A stretch of 64,000 nucleotides of DNA from Spartinivicinus marinus (GCF_026309355.1 NZ_JAPJZK010000001.1:4546501-4610500), one strand, 5' to 3'; counted from the first letter of the stretch, positions 8,918 to 17,910 are shown. Translations and numbers: made by a program. The notes: generated by a model from the sequence alone, not told the origin.

Positions 8918-9904
8918 ATGGCTCATGCCATATCAGATAATACCCCTTTAAATGATGCTGAAAGCACATCAACTAATGCCCTTGATATAGAGAAAGAGCT
9001 GGGTTATTGGCTTGATAATAGCAAACCAAAAACCGAGCCCAACGTTAAGGAGCGCCTGGAATGTTTTGCTAAAACAGGCCATAGTATGGCGGGGTTTCAA
9101 CTGCAATCAGCTAATTTAGTTGATGTTGATCTGGTGAACAGAGGATCTAAAACAGGCCATAACCTTTCAGATGCAGATTTTTACCGGGCCAATCTTACCC
9201 ATGCGCATATGTTTAAAATTAATTTACGTGGTGCATCGTTAATGAAGGCTAAATTGGTTAGCGCAAACTTGCATTGTGCTGATTTAGAAAATTGCAACTT
9301 GCTAGGGGCTGATTTTACCAATGCTAAGTTAGAAAATATTAATTGGGGTGATCACATACTGCAAGAGAACAAGGCAGTTCAAGCAGAGAAAGCTGGAGAT
9401 AAAGATAAAGCGCATATGCTCTATCAAGAAGCAGAAGAAGTATATCGTAATGTACGTAAAGCTTGTGAAAATCAGGGGCTTTTTGAGAGTGCGGGCAAAT
9501 TTTTTTACCGTGAAATGACCATGCGTAGAAGGCAGCTGCCAGTTTTTTCTCCCCACCGCGTACTTTCTAAAACCGTTGATTTATTTTGTGGCTATGGTGA
9601 AAAACCATTAAGAGTGGTGGGTTTTTCTTTAACGCTGATAGCGTTATGTGCCTGTCTATATTTTTTGTTTGGCATTGAAGAGGACGGAGGCGTCACCGGG
9701 TTAAACACCAGTTTAGGTCTATGGGAAAACTTACGACAGTTTGGTGGTTGCCTTTACTTTAGTGTGGTGACGTTTACTACCTTGGGCTATGGCGATATCA
9801 CGCCATTGGGGATGGCAAGACCCATTGCAGCTATTGAAGCATTCAGTGGTAGTTTTACCATGGCGCTTTTTGTGGTTGTTTTTGTGAAAAAAATGACCAG
9901 ATAG
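8918..9904 (+). CDS. pentapeptide-repeat protein fused to a two-helix K+ channel pore
   Basis: About 328 residues from ATG 8918, which has AAAAAGG eight bases upstream; GTG 8888 is a weaker alternative. Residues ~65-145 contain pentapeptide repeats of the A(D/N)Lxx type (LSDADFYRANL, ASLMKAKL, ADLENCNLLGADF). A charged helical linker follows, then TM1 (VVGFSLTLIALCACLYFLF), a pore loop with the selectivity filter TTLGYGDI, and TM2 near the C-terminus. TLGYGD is the classical potassium filter, so this is an inner-membrane cation channel with a cytoplasmic beta-helix domain, which could be a sensor or scaffold. Monocistronic by context. Confidence 0.85.
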   Translation: MAHAISDNTPLNDAESTSTNALDIEKELGYWLDNSKPKTEPNVKERLECFAKTGHSMAGFQLQSANLVDVDLVNRGSKTGHNLSDADFYRANLTHAHMFKINLRGASLMKAKLVSANLHCADLENCNLLGADFTNAKLENINWGDHILQENKAVQAEKAGDKDKAHMLYQEAEEVYRNVRKACENQGLFESAGKFFYREMTMRRRQLPVFSPHRVLSKTVDLFCGYGEKPLRVVGFSLTLIALCACLYFLFGIEEDGGVTGLNTSLGLWENLRQFGGCLYFSVVTFTTLGYGDITPLGMARPIAAIEAFSGSFTMALFVVVFVKKMTR

Positions 9905-10014
9905 CCTTACTTACCCTTATGAACTATCGAGCTGCTGCAGCATTTGGTAATTTTTGTTGTCAATAATACTGACATCGGTATTATTTAGGCGTTTCTATAT
10001 ATCCCGGATAGGTA

Positions 10015-10129
10015 AGAGTCAGGTAGTGAGCTCAAGAATTGTTCGCTTGTAACCCTTTTTGCTATTTGATTTCTTGTTGGTTGTTAGCTTTAGTTGCTTG
10101 CAAGTGTTTCTTGAATGTAACCTGACTCT
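10015..10129. repeat. 115-bp segment bounded by a perfect 10-bp inverted repeat
   Basis: AGAGTCAGGT at 10015-10024 is matched by ACCTGACTCT at 10120-10129. The segment between has TTCGCTTGTAACCCTTT, which resembles CTCGCTTAGTAACCCTTT near 61196. It may be a small non-autonomous element; no flanking target duplication was identified. It lies in the gap 9905-10235, which holds no gene. A weak hairpin (AATAATAC/GTATTATT, 9962-9985) could end the channel transcript. Confidence 0.35.
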
Positions 10130-10235
10130 ATTTGGATTAGGGCACCCCTAAAAGGTACCCTTAAGCTGTTCTATGCTGGTCAATAGTTATACGACAGTTT
10201 TTTAAAACCAATTGCAGGATAAAAGTTGCAGGATC

Positions 10236-11177
10236 ATGATAAAAATAGACAACCTGAGTAAGGCCTTTGGCAGCTTTAAAGCGGTTGATGGCATCTCATT
10301 TAATGTAGCCGCAGGTGAAGTGTTGGGCTTTCTTGGCCCCAATGGTGCGGGCAAATCGACCACTATGAAAATGATATGTGGTTTTTTAACACCCACTGCT
10401 GGCAGTGTGTCAGTTTGTGGACATGATGTGGTAAAAGAGCCTTTAAAAGCTAAAGAGCTGATTGGCTACCTACCTGAAGGCGCGCCTGCATATGCGGACA
10501 TGACTCCATTACAGTACTTAAATTTTATTGCTGAGGTAAGAGGGTATAAAGGGGGAGTAAAGGCCGCTCGCGTGCAAGCTGTCGTAGAACAACTGGCACT
10601 GAAGTCTGTGGTGAATCGACGTATAGAAGAATTATCGAAAGGCTTCAAACGTCGGGTAGGCATTGCTCAAGCCATTTTACACGACCCCAAGGTGTTAATT
10701 CTAGATGAACCAACAGACGGTTTGGACCCTAATCAAAAGCATCAGGTGCGTAACCTAATAAAAAACCTGTCTAAAGACAAAATCGTTATTATTTCTACTC
10801 ATATCCTTGAAGAAGTCAGTGCGGTATGTAATCGCGCTATTATTATTTCCCAAGGGAAATTAGTGGCTGATGAAAAGCCAGCAGAGCTAGAAGCGCGCTC
10901 TCGCTATCATCATGCTGTGACTTTACAATTACAACAAGGTGAAGATGTATTGAATGCTCTCAAACAGCTGGATCTAGTGGAAGATGTAGAAGTCAGCCCA
11001 GAAAGTGATCGCTGTTTTATCTTAATCCCTAAATCGGGTGAAGATGTATTCCCTGCGGTTAATAATCTGATTAAAGAAAAAGGCTGGGTGGTTGAACAAC
11101 TCTTTGTCGAGCGTGGCCGACTAGATGATGTATTTAGAAATGTGACCACTAGCAAACAGGCAGAGGAGGTTGCCTGA
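10236..11177 (+). CDS. ABC transporter ATP-binding protein, GldA-like
   Basis: About 313 residues. ATG 10236 gives the usual MIKIDNLSKAFG start; TTG 10212 adds eight residues. Motifs seen: Walker A GPNGAGKST, signature LSKGFKRRVGIAQA, Walker B KVLILDEPTDGLDP and the H-loop ISTHIL. The C-terminal ~80 residues form the extra domain found in ABC-2 exporter ATPases. It powers the membrane protein encoded next, whose ATG overlaps this stop by one base. Homologues of gldA/F/G-type operons are widespread in non-gliding proteobacteria, so gliding is not implied. The substrate is unknown. Confidence 0.9.
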   Translation: MIKIDNLSKAFGSFKAVDGISFNVAAGEVLGFLGPNGAGKSTTMKMICGFLTPTAGSVSVCGHDVVKEPLKAKELIGYLPEGAPAYADMTPLQYLNFIAEVRGYKGGVKAARVQAVVEQLALKSVVNRRIEELSKGFKRRVGIAQAILHDPKVLILDEPTDGLDPNQKHQVRNLIKNLSKDKIVIISTHILEEVSAVCNRAIIISQGKLVADEKPAELEARSRYHHAVTLQLQQGEDVLNALKQLDLVEDVEVSPESDRCFILIPKSGEDVFPAVNNLIKEKGWVVEQLFVERGRLDDVFRNVTTSKQAEEVA

Positions 11178-11908
11178 TGGGTAAAATAAATATTATTTTA
11201 AAACGCGAGCTGAGTAGTTACTTTGCTACGCCATTGGCTTATGTGTTTATTGTTATCTTTTTAATGTTGACCAGTGTATTTACCTTTTATTTGGGTAACT
11301 TCTTTGAGCGTCGTCAGGCCGACTTATTACCTTTTTTTGACTTTCATCCCTGGTTGTATTTATTTTTAATTCCTGCAATAGCCATGCGGTTATGGGCAGA
11401 AGAGCGTAAGTCAGGAACACTGGAGTTACTACTAACATTACCTATTAATTTACGTGATGCTGTTATAGGGAAGTTCCTGGCTGCTTGGCTATTTACTGGC
11501 ATAGCGTTACTATTCACTTTTCCTGTTTGGATGACAGTGAATTATTTGGGTAACCCTGACAATGGTATTATCGTTGCCAGTTATTTAGGTAGCTGGTTAA
11601 TGGCAGGTTCTTTTTTAGCGATTGGTTCATGTATGTCGGCGGTTACCAATAATCAGGTAATTGCTTTCATTTTAACTGTTGTTGTATGTTTTCTGTTTGT
11701 GGTTGCAGGTTCTCCTATGGTGCTGGACTTTGCTCATAAACTTCCTCAGACAATAGTGGATACTATAGCTTCATTTAGCTTTCTAACTCACTTTAATGCA
11801 ATTAAAAAAGGCGTGTTAGATATTCGTGATCTAGTTTTCTTTTTTGTTATGATTGCTGCCTGGTTAATCGCAACAGCAGTCGTTATTGATATGAAGAAAG
11901 CTAATTAA
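11177..11908 (+). CDS. ABC-2 type permease, GldF-like
   Basis: 243 residues, with about six hydrophobic segments and the ABC2_membrane_3 signature region AMRLWAEERKSGTLELLLTLP between TM2 and TM3. It is the inner-membrane half of the exporter energised by the preceding ATPase. ATG 11177 overlaps that gene's TGA, a typical coupled junction. The next gene starts 11 bases downstream behind an AAAGAGG site. Length and topology match GldF-type permeases. Confidence 0.88.
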   Translation: MGKINIILKRELSSYFATPLAYVFIVIFLMLTSVFTFYLGNFFERRQADLLPFFDFHPWLYLFLIPAIAMRLWAEERKSGTLELLLTLPINLRDAVIGKFLAAWLFTGIALLFTFPVWMTVNYLGNPDNGIIVASYLGSWLMAGSFLAIGSCMSAVTNNQVIAFILTVVVCFLFVVAGSPMVLDFAHKLPQTIVDTIASFSFLTHFNAIKKGVLDIRDLVFFFVMIAAWLIATAVVIDMKKAN

Positions 11909-11919
11909 AGAGGTGGCAA

Positions 11920-14049
11920 ATGACTAAGCGATTATTCTCTAGTGCTGGCCTCATTGTGTTGGCTGCCGTTGTTTTAATCGGGGTAATGCTGGTAAACAGT
12001 TTATTTAAAAACTTACGGGTAGATTTAACCGAAGATAATTTATATACCTTATCGGATGGTACCCGTAATATGCTGACTAATCTGCAAGAGCCAGTGACTC
12101 TGACATTTTATTTTACCAATAAAGCCAGTGAGGATTTACCTTTTTGGCGCACTTATGCTAAGCGAGTAAGAGAATTACTGGAAGAGTATGAAGAGTTGGC
12201 CAATGGTAAACTAACATTGAATGTGATTGACCCAGAGCCGTTTTCAGAAGAGGAAGATCAGGCATCTGAGGCTGGCTTGCAAGCGGTTCCGGTGAATTTA
12301 GGAGGAACTGAATTATATTTTGGGTTAGTAGCTAAAGGTCAGGCTAAAGAAAGTGCTGAAGAAAGCATTACTTTTTTTCAGCCAGATAGAGAAAACTTTT
12401 TAGAATATGACATTAGCAAAGTTATTTTTGCTGCCAGCCAAACGAAAAAGCCTAAAGTAGCACTTGTTGCTGGGTTACAGGTTGATGGTGGTTACAATAT
12501 GGCTACTCGTCAACCCACTGACCCATGGATGGCGGTGAGCCAACTCGATCAATTATTTGAAGTTGAGCGGTTGGAAGATGATACCGTTGAGATCAGTGAT
12601 GATTTTGATTTGCTAGTGGTGATTCATCCTAAAGAATTAAGTGATGATATGCAGTTCGCTATTGATCAGTACGTGCTGCGGGGAGGCAATACGTTAATTT
12701 TTGTTGATCCATTAGCTGGCCAGGATACGGGCGGTGGCATGATGATGGCAATGGGGCCAAAAAGCTCTAACCTTGAAAAATTATTTAAGGCTTGGGGTGT
12801 CACAATGGACTCAAAAAAAGTGGTAGCTGATAGTGGTTATGCTTTATCCATTAGTCAGGGTTCAGGTAAGCGTCCTGTTCGTCATTTAGGTATTTTAGGT
12901 CTGAAGCAACAGGCATTTAATACAGAAGAAGTCGTCATGGTAGAGCTGGAGCAAATTAATATGGCAACAGCGGGAGCTATTAAAGCCATTGAGGGCGCTT
13001 CCACCAAAATGATGCCGCTGATACAGTCAAGTACTGAAGCCATGCTAATGGATGCCAGTAAACTTGCCATGATGTCAGACCCTAAAAAATTATACGACGA
13101 CTTTAAGCCTACTGGTGAACGTTACGCATTGGCTGCTCGTATTCAAGGGCCTGCTAAAACTGCTTTTCCTGATGGTCGCCCAGAGAAAAAAGCTGAACCA
13201 GCCGATGAAAAATCAGCACCAGCAGCCACTACTGAAAGTCCACTAGATAATAGTGAGTCAGCAGATACTGAAGCAGTCATGGAAGAAACAGGTGAAGAAG
13301 ATACTGTTGAGCAAACACCACCACCGGTAGGTTCTGAACAGGTTAAACCAGAAAGTACTGAAGCTGCTGAGGTGATAGATGAAGAAAATACAACAACAGT
13401 AGAGAATGCTGCTGCAAGTTCAGTGACTGCTGAAGCGTCTGAACAAGAAGAACCGAAAAAGCCGTTGCTTGCTCCTGTGAGTGAGTCAAAGCAGGATATA
13501 AATGTTGTTGTTGTAGCAGATACGGACATGCTGGCAGACATGCTTTGGGTGAGTGTGAGGACATTTTTCGGACAACGAATAGCGCAGCCTTTTGCTAATA
13601 ATGGAGCATTTTTTATCAATGCTGTTGACAATATGGTGGGTAATGCTGACCTAATCAGTATTCGTAGCCGTGGTCAGTTTTCACGACCTTTTACTGTTGT
13701 TGATGAAATTGAAAGGAAAGCAGAAGATAAGTTCCGTGTTAAAGAGCAAGAGCTGTTGCAAAAGCTAAATGAAACAGAATCAAAACTAGCTGAGTTACAA
13801 CAGCAAAAACAAGGGGATGATAAATTATCCCTAAGCCCAGAGCAGCAGAAAGAAATTGAACAGTTCCAGAAAGATAAACTGGCCATTCGCAAGGAATTAC
13901 GTGATGTTCAGCATAAGCTGGGGCAAGATATTGAAGCTTTAGGTGAAAATATTAAGTTACTTAATATTTTTCTATTACCTTTATTGTTAACAATATTATT
14001 AGTTATCTCACGAACGGTTGTTAATAAACGACAATATGCAATGGCTTGA
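11920..14049 (+). CDS. GldG-like ABC transporter accessory protein
   Basis: 709 residues. An N-terminal TM (LIVLAAVVLIGVMLVNSLF) is followed by the DLTEDNLYTLS motif characteristic of Gldg/DUF4350-type extracytoplasmic domains, which resemble a Rossmann-like IFT52 fold. Residues ~425-520 are a low-complexity, Glu/Ala/Thr-rich acidic insertion. Residues ~600-680 are a predicted coiled coil (EQELLQKLNETESKLAEL), and a C-terminal TM follows (LLNIFLLPLLLTILLVI). It is the third gene of the exporter operon and is followed at once by a strong terminator. The protein probably acts in the periplasm as a substrate-engaging or gating subunit. Confidence 0.85.
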   Translation: MTKRLFSSAGLIVLAAVVLIGVMLVNSLFKNLRVDLTEDNLYTLSDGTRNMLTNLQEPVTLTFYFTNKASEDLPFWRTYAKRVRELLEEYEELANGKLTLNVIDPEPFSEEEDQASEAGLQAVPVNLGGTELYFGLVAKGQAKESAEESITFFQPDRENFLEYDISKVIFAASQTKKPKVALVAGLQVDGGYNMATRQPTDPWMAVSQLDQLFEVERLEDDTVEISDDFDLLVVIHPKELSDDMQFAIDQYVLRGGNTLIFVDPLAGQDTGGGMMMAMGPKSSNLEKLFKAWGVTMDSKKVVADSGYALSISQGSGKRPVRHLGILGLKQQAFNTEEVVMVELEQINMATAGAIKAIEGASTKMMPLIQSSTEAMLMDASKLAMMSDPKKLYDDFKPTGERYALAARIQGPAKTAFPDGRPEKKAEPADEKSAPAATTESPLDNSESADTEAVMEETGEEDTVEQTPPPVGSEQVKPESTEAAEVIDEENTTTVENAAASSVTAEASEQEEPKKPLLAPVSESKQDINVVVVADTDMLADMLWVSVRTFFGQRIAQPFANNGAFFINAVDNMVGNADLISIRSRGQFSRPFTVVDEIERKAEDKFRVKEQELLQKLNETESKLAELQQQKQGDDKLSLSPEQQKEIEQFQKDKLAIRKELRDVQHKLGQDIEALGENIKLLNIFLLPLLLTILLVISRTVVNKRQYAMA

Positions 14050-14068
14050 TGATTGCTGCTAGTACATA

Positions 14069-14096
14069 AAAAAACCCGGCTCTGCCGGGTTTTTTG
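14069..14096 (+). terminator. intrinsic terminator after the Gld-like operon
   Basis: CCCGGC-TCT-GCCGGG (14075-14089) is flanked by an A-run and a T-run, so it can also work for the convergent gene ending at 14118. Unusually clean and GC-rich for this window. Confidence 0.9.
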
Positions 14097-14117
14097 TGAA
14101 TGGTTTACTTGGGTGGA

Positions 14118-14900
14118 TTATAAATCCCTCATTATTTTATCGTAACTACCATTTGCTCTTAATTTTGCAAGCCCAGAATTAAAATTATGGAGTAATACAC
14201 GTGCTCTTTGGGGATCAATTTTCTTGGAAATGACCACGCAGATAGGAGTATTTTGTAAAGGCTTTTGGTGAAAAGTGACTCTAGCTGCTTTGGGTTCGCC
14301 TATTTTATATTTTAATAAATATATGCCTACCAATTTTTCTAATGGGATTAAATCAGCCCTACCAGCTAATAACATGTTTAACTTCTGTTCGTCACTATTC
14401 GAGTAGATGACATTAATTAACTCTTCTTTTGCTGCTTGATCAAAATCCTCTCCATAAGTATATTGTTTGGTAGCAATAGTGCGTAAATATTTTATATCTT
14501 CTAAAGTAGACCAGTTAAATTTAAATGATTTAAGGTGAAAAAAAACTTTTGTTGCGAAAATAACGGGGTCACTAAATAAAAAGTCTTTTTTTCTTTCTGG
14601 GGTAGGGGCCCAGGCTAGGGATCCATCAAGCTGACCGTTTGCAGCTAAAAAATAGCTTCTCTTCCATGGGTAGTACTTAATTTTCACACTATAGCCCATG
14701 ATTTCAAACGATTTGACTGCTACTTGAGTGAAAACCCCTTCCCCTTTTATATCTATAGATGTATAGGGAGGCCATTCACCTGATGATAACGTGACGGTTT
14801 TTTGATTAGGTTGTTGGGTCGAACTTTGCTCTGCAATGCATACAAAAGGTAAATGAAAAGCTAGTATGAGCAGAGCAAGATGTTCACTTATTTTAGGCAT
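14118..14900 (-). CDS. orphan family 3 periplasmic solute-binding protein
   Basis: 260 residues with a cleavable signal peptide (~1-23, ending CIAEQ). The mature part has the SBP_bac_3 layout: SSGEWPPYTS near the start, then YYPWKRSYFLA, DGSLAW, SDPVIF and a C-terminal SGLAKLRANGSYDKIM. The YPWKR...DGS...ERK...FSDPV pattern is shared almost word for word with the protein at 16138. No permease or ATPase lies nearby, so it may act as a sensor protein or feed a remote transporter. The ligand, probably an amino-acid-like compound, is not readable. Confidence 0.85.
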   Translation of the reverse strand: MPKISEHLALLILAFHLPFVCIAEQSSTQQPNQKTVTLSSGEWPPYTSIDIKGEGVFTQVAVKSFEIMGYSVKIKYYPWKRSYFLAANGQLDGSLAWAPTPERKKDFLFSDPVIFATKVFFHLKSFKFNWSTLEDIKYLRTIATKQYTYGEDFDQAAKEELINVIYSNSDEQKLNMLLAGRADLIPLEKLVGIYLLKYKIGEPKAARVTFHQKPLQNTPICVVISKKIDPQRARVLLHNFNSGLAKLRANGSYDKIMRDL

Positions 14901-14923
14901 GTATCACTAATTATTATCTAACT

Positions 14924-15715
14924 TTAGTAAATCCCTTTAAACAAGTCATCTAAATATTGGTCATATGTTTTGGTTTCTTTCAGCTTTTTTAATCCTTCAT
15001 TAAATTTCATAAGCAAATCTTCAGCATTTTTTCTTTTTTTAGAAATAATTAAATGGCCAGTAGTTGATCTCAAGGCCTTAGAGTGTATGGCTAAGGTTTC
15101 TTTTGCAACCGGTAACTCTGTTGATATAAGGCGCCATCCTGTAATCTCATCCATTGGAAAAATATCAACTTTGCCGGCTGCCAACTTTTTAAAATTGTTG
15201 ATATCAGTCGCTATAATGCTTGCTTTTAATGTTTTATTTTCAACTAAGTCCCAGAGTGCTTGGGTATAAGTATAGCCTCTAGTCAAACCAAATTTTAAGT
15301 CCTTTAAATCACTCAGACTATTCCAATTGGGTATAGTTGTTTTCTTCAAATGAAATAACACTTCTCTGTGCTCAGACAAGGTGTCACTAAATAAGTATTC
15401 CTGCTCGCGTTCTTTATTGGCAAATGAAAAAGATACACCATCAAATTTATCATGTCCTTCAATTAAAGCCCGTTTCCAAGGGCGGTATTTAAACTCAACG
15501 TTGAAACCATTGACTTCAAATGCAGCTTTGATAACACGGTTAACAAAGCCATTATGCTTGGCTTTTGAGCTTGTAAAAGGCTCATACTCTGTTGTGGCAA
15601 TGGTTATTTTTTCTGCGCTGAGTACATGGGTTGGCATTAATAATGCCGATAGTAATAATGCCGATAGTGTTAAAAGTGCAGTAAGCGTGGTTAATTTAAC
15701 GAATAAAATTTTCAT
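14924..15715 (-). CDS. orphan family 3 periplasmic solute-binding protein
   Basis: 263 residues from ATG 15715, chosen because GGAAG lies six bases upstream; an in-frame GTG at 15727 would add four residues. A long Leu-rich signal peptide ends near VLSAEK. The SBP_bac_3 pattern is present (TTEYEPFTSS, YRPWKRALIEG, FSDTLSEHREVLFHLKK). It is 23 bases upstream of the sister gene ending at 14118 in the same direction, so the two are probably cotranscribed. Paralogous to the gene at 16138, which is divergent from it across a repeat copy. Confidence 0.85.
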   Translation of the reverse strand: MKILFVKLTTLTALLTLSALLLSALLMPTHVLSAEKITIATTEYEPFTSSKAKHNGFVNRVIKAAFEVNGFNVEFKYRPWKRALIEGHDKFDGVSFSFANKEREQEYLFSDTLSEHREVLFHLKKTTIPNWNSLSDLKDLKFGLTRGYTYTQALWDLVENKTLKASIIATDINNFKKLAAGKVDIFPMDEITGWRLISTELPVAKETLAIHSKALRSTTGHLIISKKRKNAEDLLMKFNEGLKKLKETKTYDQYLDDLFKGIY

Positions 15716-15885
15716 TGTTACTTCCACTATAAAAACGAATGACCTATTAATGCTCTAATAACTCAGGTTAGTTCTATAGAGCATTGATTGCTAGTCAAAT
15801 GTACAAACTCTACCCTTTGTTCTTATTGAAGCATTACTAAAGTAATAAATGCTCTAAATTAACTACTGACATATAATAAATTGAT

Positions 15886-15903
15886 CTATACTAAGGTATA
15901 GTA
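15886..15903. promoter_or_regulatory. palindrome CTATACTAAGGTATAG
   Basis: A near-perfect dyad in the 422-base gap between divergent solute-binding protein genes. Similar TATACTAAAGTATAA palindromes occur at 17983-17999 and 41415-41433. A regulator site is possible, but so is chance in AT-rich DNA. Confidence 0.35.
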
Positions 15904-15977
15904 AACAAGTGAATAATCATCATTACTTTATCCAGTATAATAATCGATCATTAATCATTTTTAGGTTTAAAAAATAA

Positions 15978-16136
15978 AGTGGTATATATTCATAGTGAAG
16001 GATTATTTATACCCCTAGGGCACAAGGGCGAGCTCACTGAGCGATGAAGCTCCAGGAGTTTAGATAAACTACATTCACATCATTCTTGGTGCTTTAGCAA
16101 TGGTAGCTAATCTAAAAATCATTCAGGAAGAGTATA
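15978..16136 (-). repeat. MITE-like dispersed repeat, copy 2 (inverted)
   Basis: Read on the minus strand it starts TATACTCTTCCTGAATGATT and includes CACCAAGAATGATGTGAATG, TTTATCTAAACTCCTGGAGC and CTATGAATATATACCACTTT. These are the same blocks, in the same order, as copy 1. On the plus strand its end gives AGGAAGAGTATA directly before the ATG of the next gene. Confidence 0.65.
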
Positions 16137-16137
16137 A

Positions 16138-16941
16138 ATGAGTAGTTATGATGCAGTATTACATATTGTGCTGACACTGAAATTTAATGGTGAAAACTAT
16201 ATAAGACTCATTGGTCTAATTTTTGTATTTTTAATTTCAGTAAAAAGCCATGCTGAAGAAACAGTTACTTTATCGAATGGCGAGTGGCCACCATTTATGG
16301 GTGAAAATATTAAGCACTACGGTATTGCTTCTTATATAGTAAAAGAAGCATTCGCGATTGAGAGTATTGAAGTGAAGTATGAGTTTTATCCATGGAAGAG
16401 AGGTTATACTTTAGCCAAAGATGGAGAAGTTGATGGCTCTGTAGTTTGGTCATGGTCAAAAGAGCGTGAGAAAAGCTTTTATTATAGTGACCCTGTATTA
16501 TATACATCTGAAGTTTTCTTTCATCTTAAGTCATTTGAATTATCCTGGAAAAAAATGGAAGACTTAATAGGTATTAATATTGGAGCAACCATTGGGTACT
16601 ACTATGGAGAAGAGTTTAAAAAAGCAGAGGAGTCAAAAACAATCAAAGTATTCCGTGTTAAAACAGATATTCAAAATATCAATAAGTTACTCGCGAGAAG
16701 AGTGGATGTGATTGCTCTTGAAAAGCATGTTGGGATATGGTTGTTGTCTAAGCATTTTGCAAAACTTAAGAGAAGAATTACTTTTCATCAAAAACCTATA
16801 AATAAAAGAACTCATCACTTGATTTTGTCTAGAGTAATTGACAGAAATTCAAAATTAATGAAAATGTTTAATAGTGGTTTGAATAAATTAAAAGAAATGG
16901 GAGGGTACCATAATATCATGAATGGAGGTGACATGAATTAA
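16138..16941 (+). CDS. orphan family 3 periplasmic solute-binding protein, RBS from a repeat
   Basis: 267 residues. The signal peptide is preceded by about 20 extra residues (hydrophobic core LIGLIFVFLISVKS, then HAEE). The SBP_bac_3 core is very close to the 14118-14900 product: SNGEWPPF, YPWKRGYTLA, DGSVVW, SDPVLYTSEVFFHLKSFE. AGGAAG at 16125-16130 gives good spacing to ATG 16138, and this ribosome-binding sequence belongs to the end of a dispersed repeat. The long N-terminus may therefore be a recent start created by repeat insertion. No transporter partners adjacent. Confidence 0.85.
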   Translation: MSSYDAVLHIVLTLKFNGENYIRLIGLIFVFLISVKSHAEETVTLSNGEWPPFMGENIKHYGIASYIVKEAFAIESIEVKYEFYPWKRGYTLAKDGEVDGSVVWSWSKEREKSFYYSDPVLYTSEVFFHLKSFELSWKKMEDLIGINIGATIGYYYGEEFKKAEESKTIKVFRVKTDIQNINKLLARRVDVIALEKHVGIWLLSKHFAKLKRRITFHQKPINKRTHHLILSRVIDRNSKLMKMFNSGLNKLKEMGGYHNIMNGGDMN

Positions 16942-17060
16942 TTGAAATCCAGGAAGGCATTTATAAAAAATATTCGCAATGGATATACTAAATGCCTGTT
17001 TGACTGTGATTGTTAAATGTCCTATTTTTGTAATGATGTCTTATGAGATGCTAAGTAAGA

Positions 17061-17288
17061 ATGAGTGATCTGCTGGTTTTTTTAGGAATTTTGTTGATAG
17101 TTTTGACTATATGGGAAATTAGAAGCGATACTACTGATCCTTCTATGCTTTTTGATTATATTAATCCGTTGGATTATTTTGATATCACCCGCGATAAACA
17201 TCCCATCATGTTTTGGAGTATCATTAGCTTTCAGCTTGTTATAGGCTTCAGTTTGATTGTTTATGGTTTAGCAGCAGGTTGGTCATAA
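17061..17288 (+). CDS. small two-helix membrane protein
   Basis: 75 residues with two likely TM helices (LLVFLGILLIVLTIW and MFWSIISFQLVIGFSLIVY) separated by a Asp/Pro-rich loop (DYINPLDYFDITRDKHP). ATG 17061 is preceded by a weak AAG-rich region. No family recognised. It precedes another small membrane-anchored gene by about 50 bases, suggesting a pair. Confidence 0.55.
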   Translation: MSDLLVFLGILLIVLTIWEIRSDTTDPSMLFDYINPLDYFDITRDKHPIMFWSIISFQLVIGFSLIVYGLAAGWS

Positions 17289-17340
17289 CAAAATATAAAT
17301 ACTCATATACTAATTATTGCAATGCTGGGAGTGGTGTACC

Positions 17341-17910
17341 ATGAAATTATCAATTGTAGTGTTATTAGTCGTTATACTGGCAGTATTTTTTTTTATATCG
17401 AGAAGCTCTGACGAGTTCGATATTAAAATTGATTCTAATAATGAGTATGTAATAGAAAATAGCGATTTTAATTTTCGTTACCAACTCGCTGATAGCTATT
17501 TAAGCATGGAGGGGGTAGGAATATTTTTACAATATATTGAAAACCCTGTTGAGTATGGAGGAACATTGATTAGGCTAATGTATCTTGACAATTCAGCTGC
17601 ACAAATTCATGCAGATAAATATGGAGTGACTGGTGGATGTCCAGCTCCTTTCCTTAATAAATATGGAAAAGAAAAGTGGATATATGCCTCTAGCATACCA
17701 TTGAAAGATCAAATTTTAGAATTGGATTTGCCAAACTATAATCATCCACAAACTTGGCAAAAAATATCAATTCGAGGGAAATGTATTCAAAGTCAAATAA
17801 GTGGCAAAGATAAAGGTGATGGAGCTCCTTTAATGCTACCCGACTCTCATTTTAATAACTGCCGTTCTTTATTGGTAGATAATTTGGTTGTATACCCTTT
17901 TTATAATTAA
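17341..17910 (+). CDS. membrane-anchored hypothetical protein
   Basis: 189 residues from ATG 17341, which has GGGAGTGG at good spacing; the frame extends to a TTG at 17317. The N-terminal signal anchor (LSIVVLLVVILAVFFFI) is followed by a ~165-residue extracytoplasmic domain with four Cys residues (GGCPAP, RGKCIQ, NNCRS and one more distal), which may form disulphides. I do not recognise the fold. Probably periplasmic or surface facing. Cotranscription with the 75-residue protein upstream is likely. Confidence 0.6.
   Translation: MKLSIVVLLVVILAVFFFISRSSDEFDIKIDSNNEYVIENSDFNFRYQLADSYLSMEGVGIFLQYIENPVEYGGTLIRLMYLDNSAAQIHADKYGVTGGCPAPFLNKYGKEKWIYASSIPLKDQILELDLPNYNHPQTWQKISIRGKCIQSQISGKDKGDGAPLMLPDSHFNNCRSLLVDNLVVYPFYN

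Noticed and set aside
13143-13892. Several long minus-strand reading frames rich in Ser/Thr/Ala
   Set aside because: They are the antisense of the acidic Glu/Ala-rich and coiled-coil part of the GldG-like gene; no start signals or domains.
10236-14049. Reading the Gld-like ABC operon as gliding machinery
   Set aside because: No other gld or spr genes; homologous exporters are common in non-gliding bacteria.
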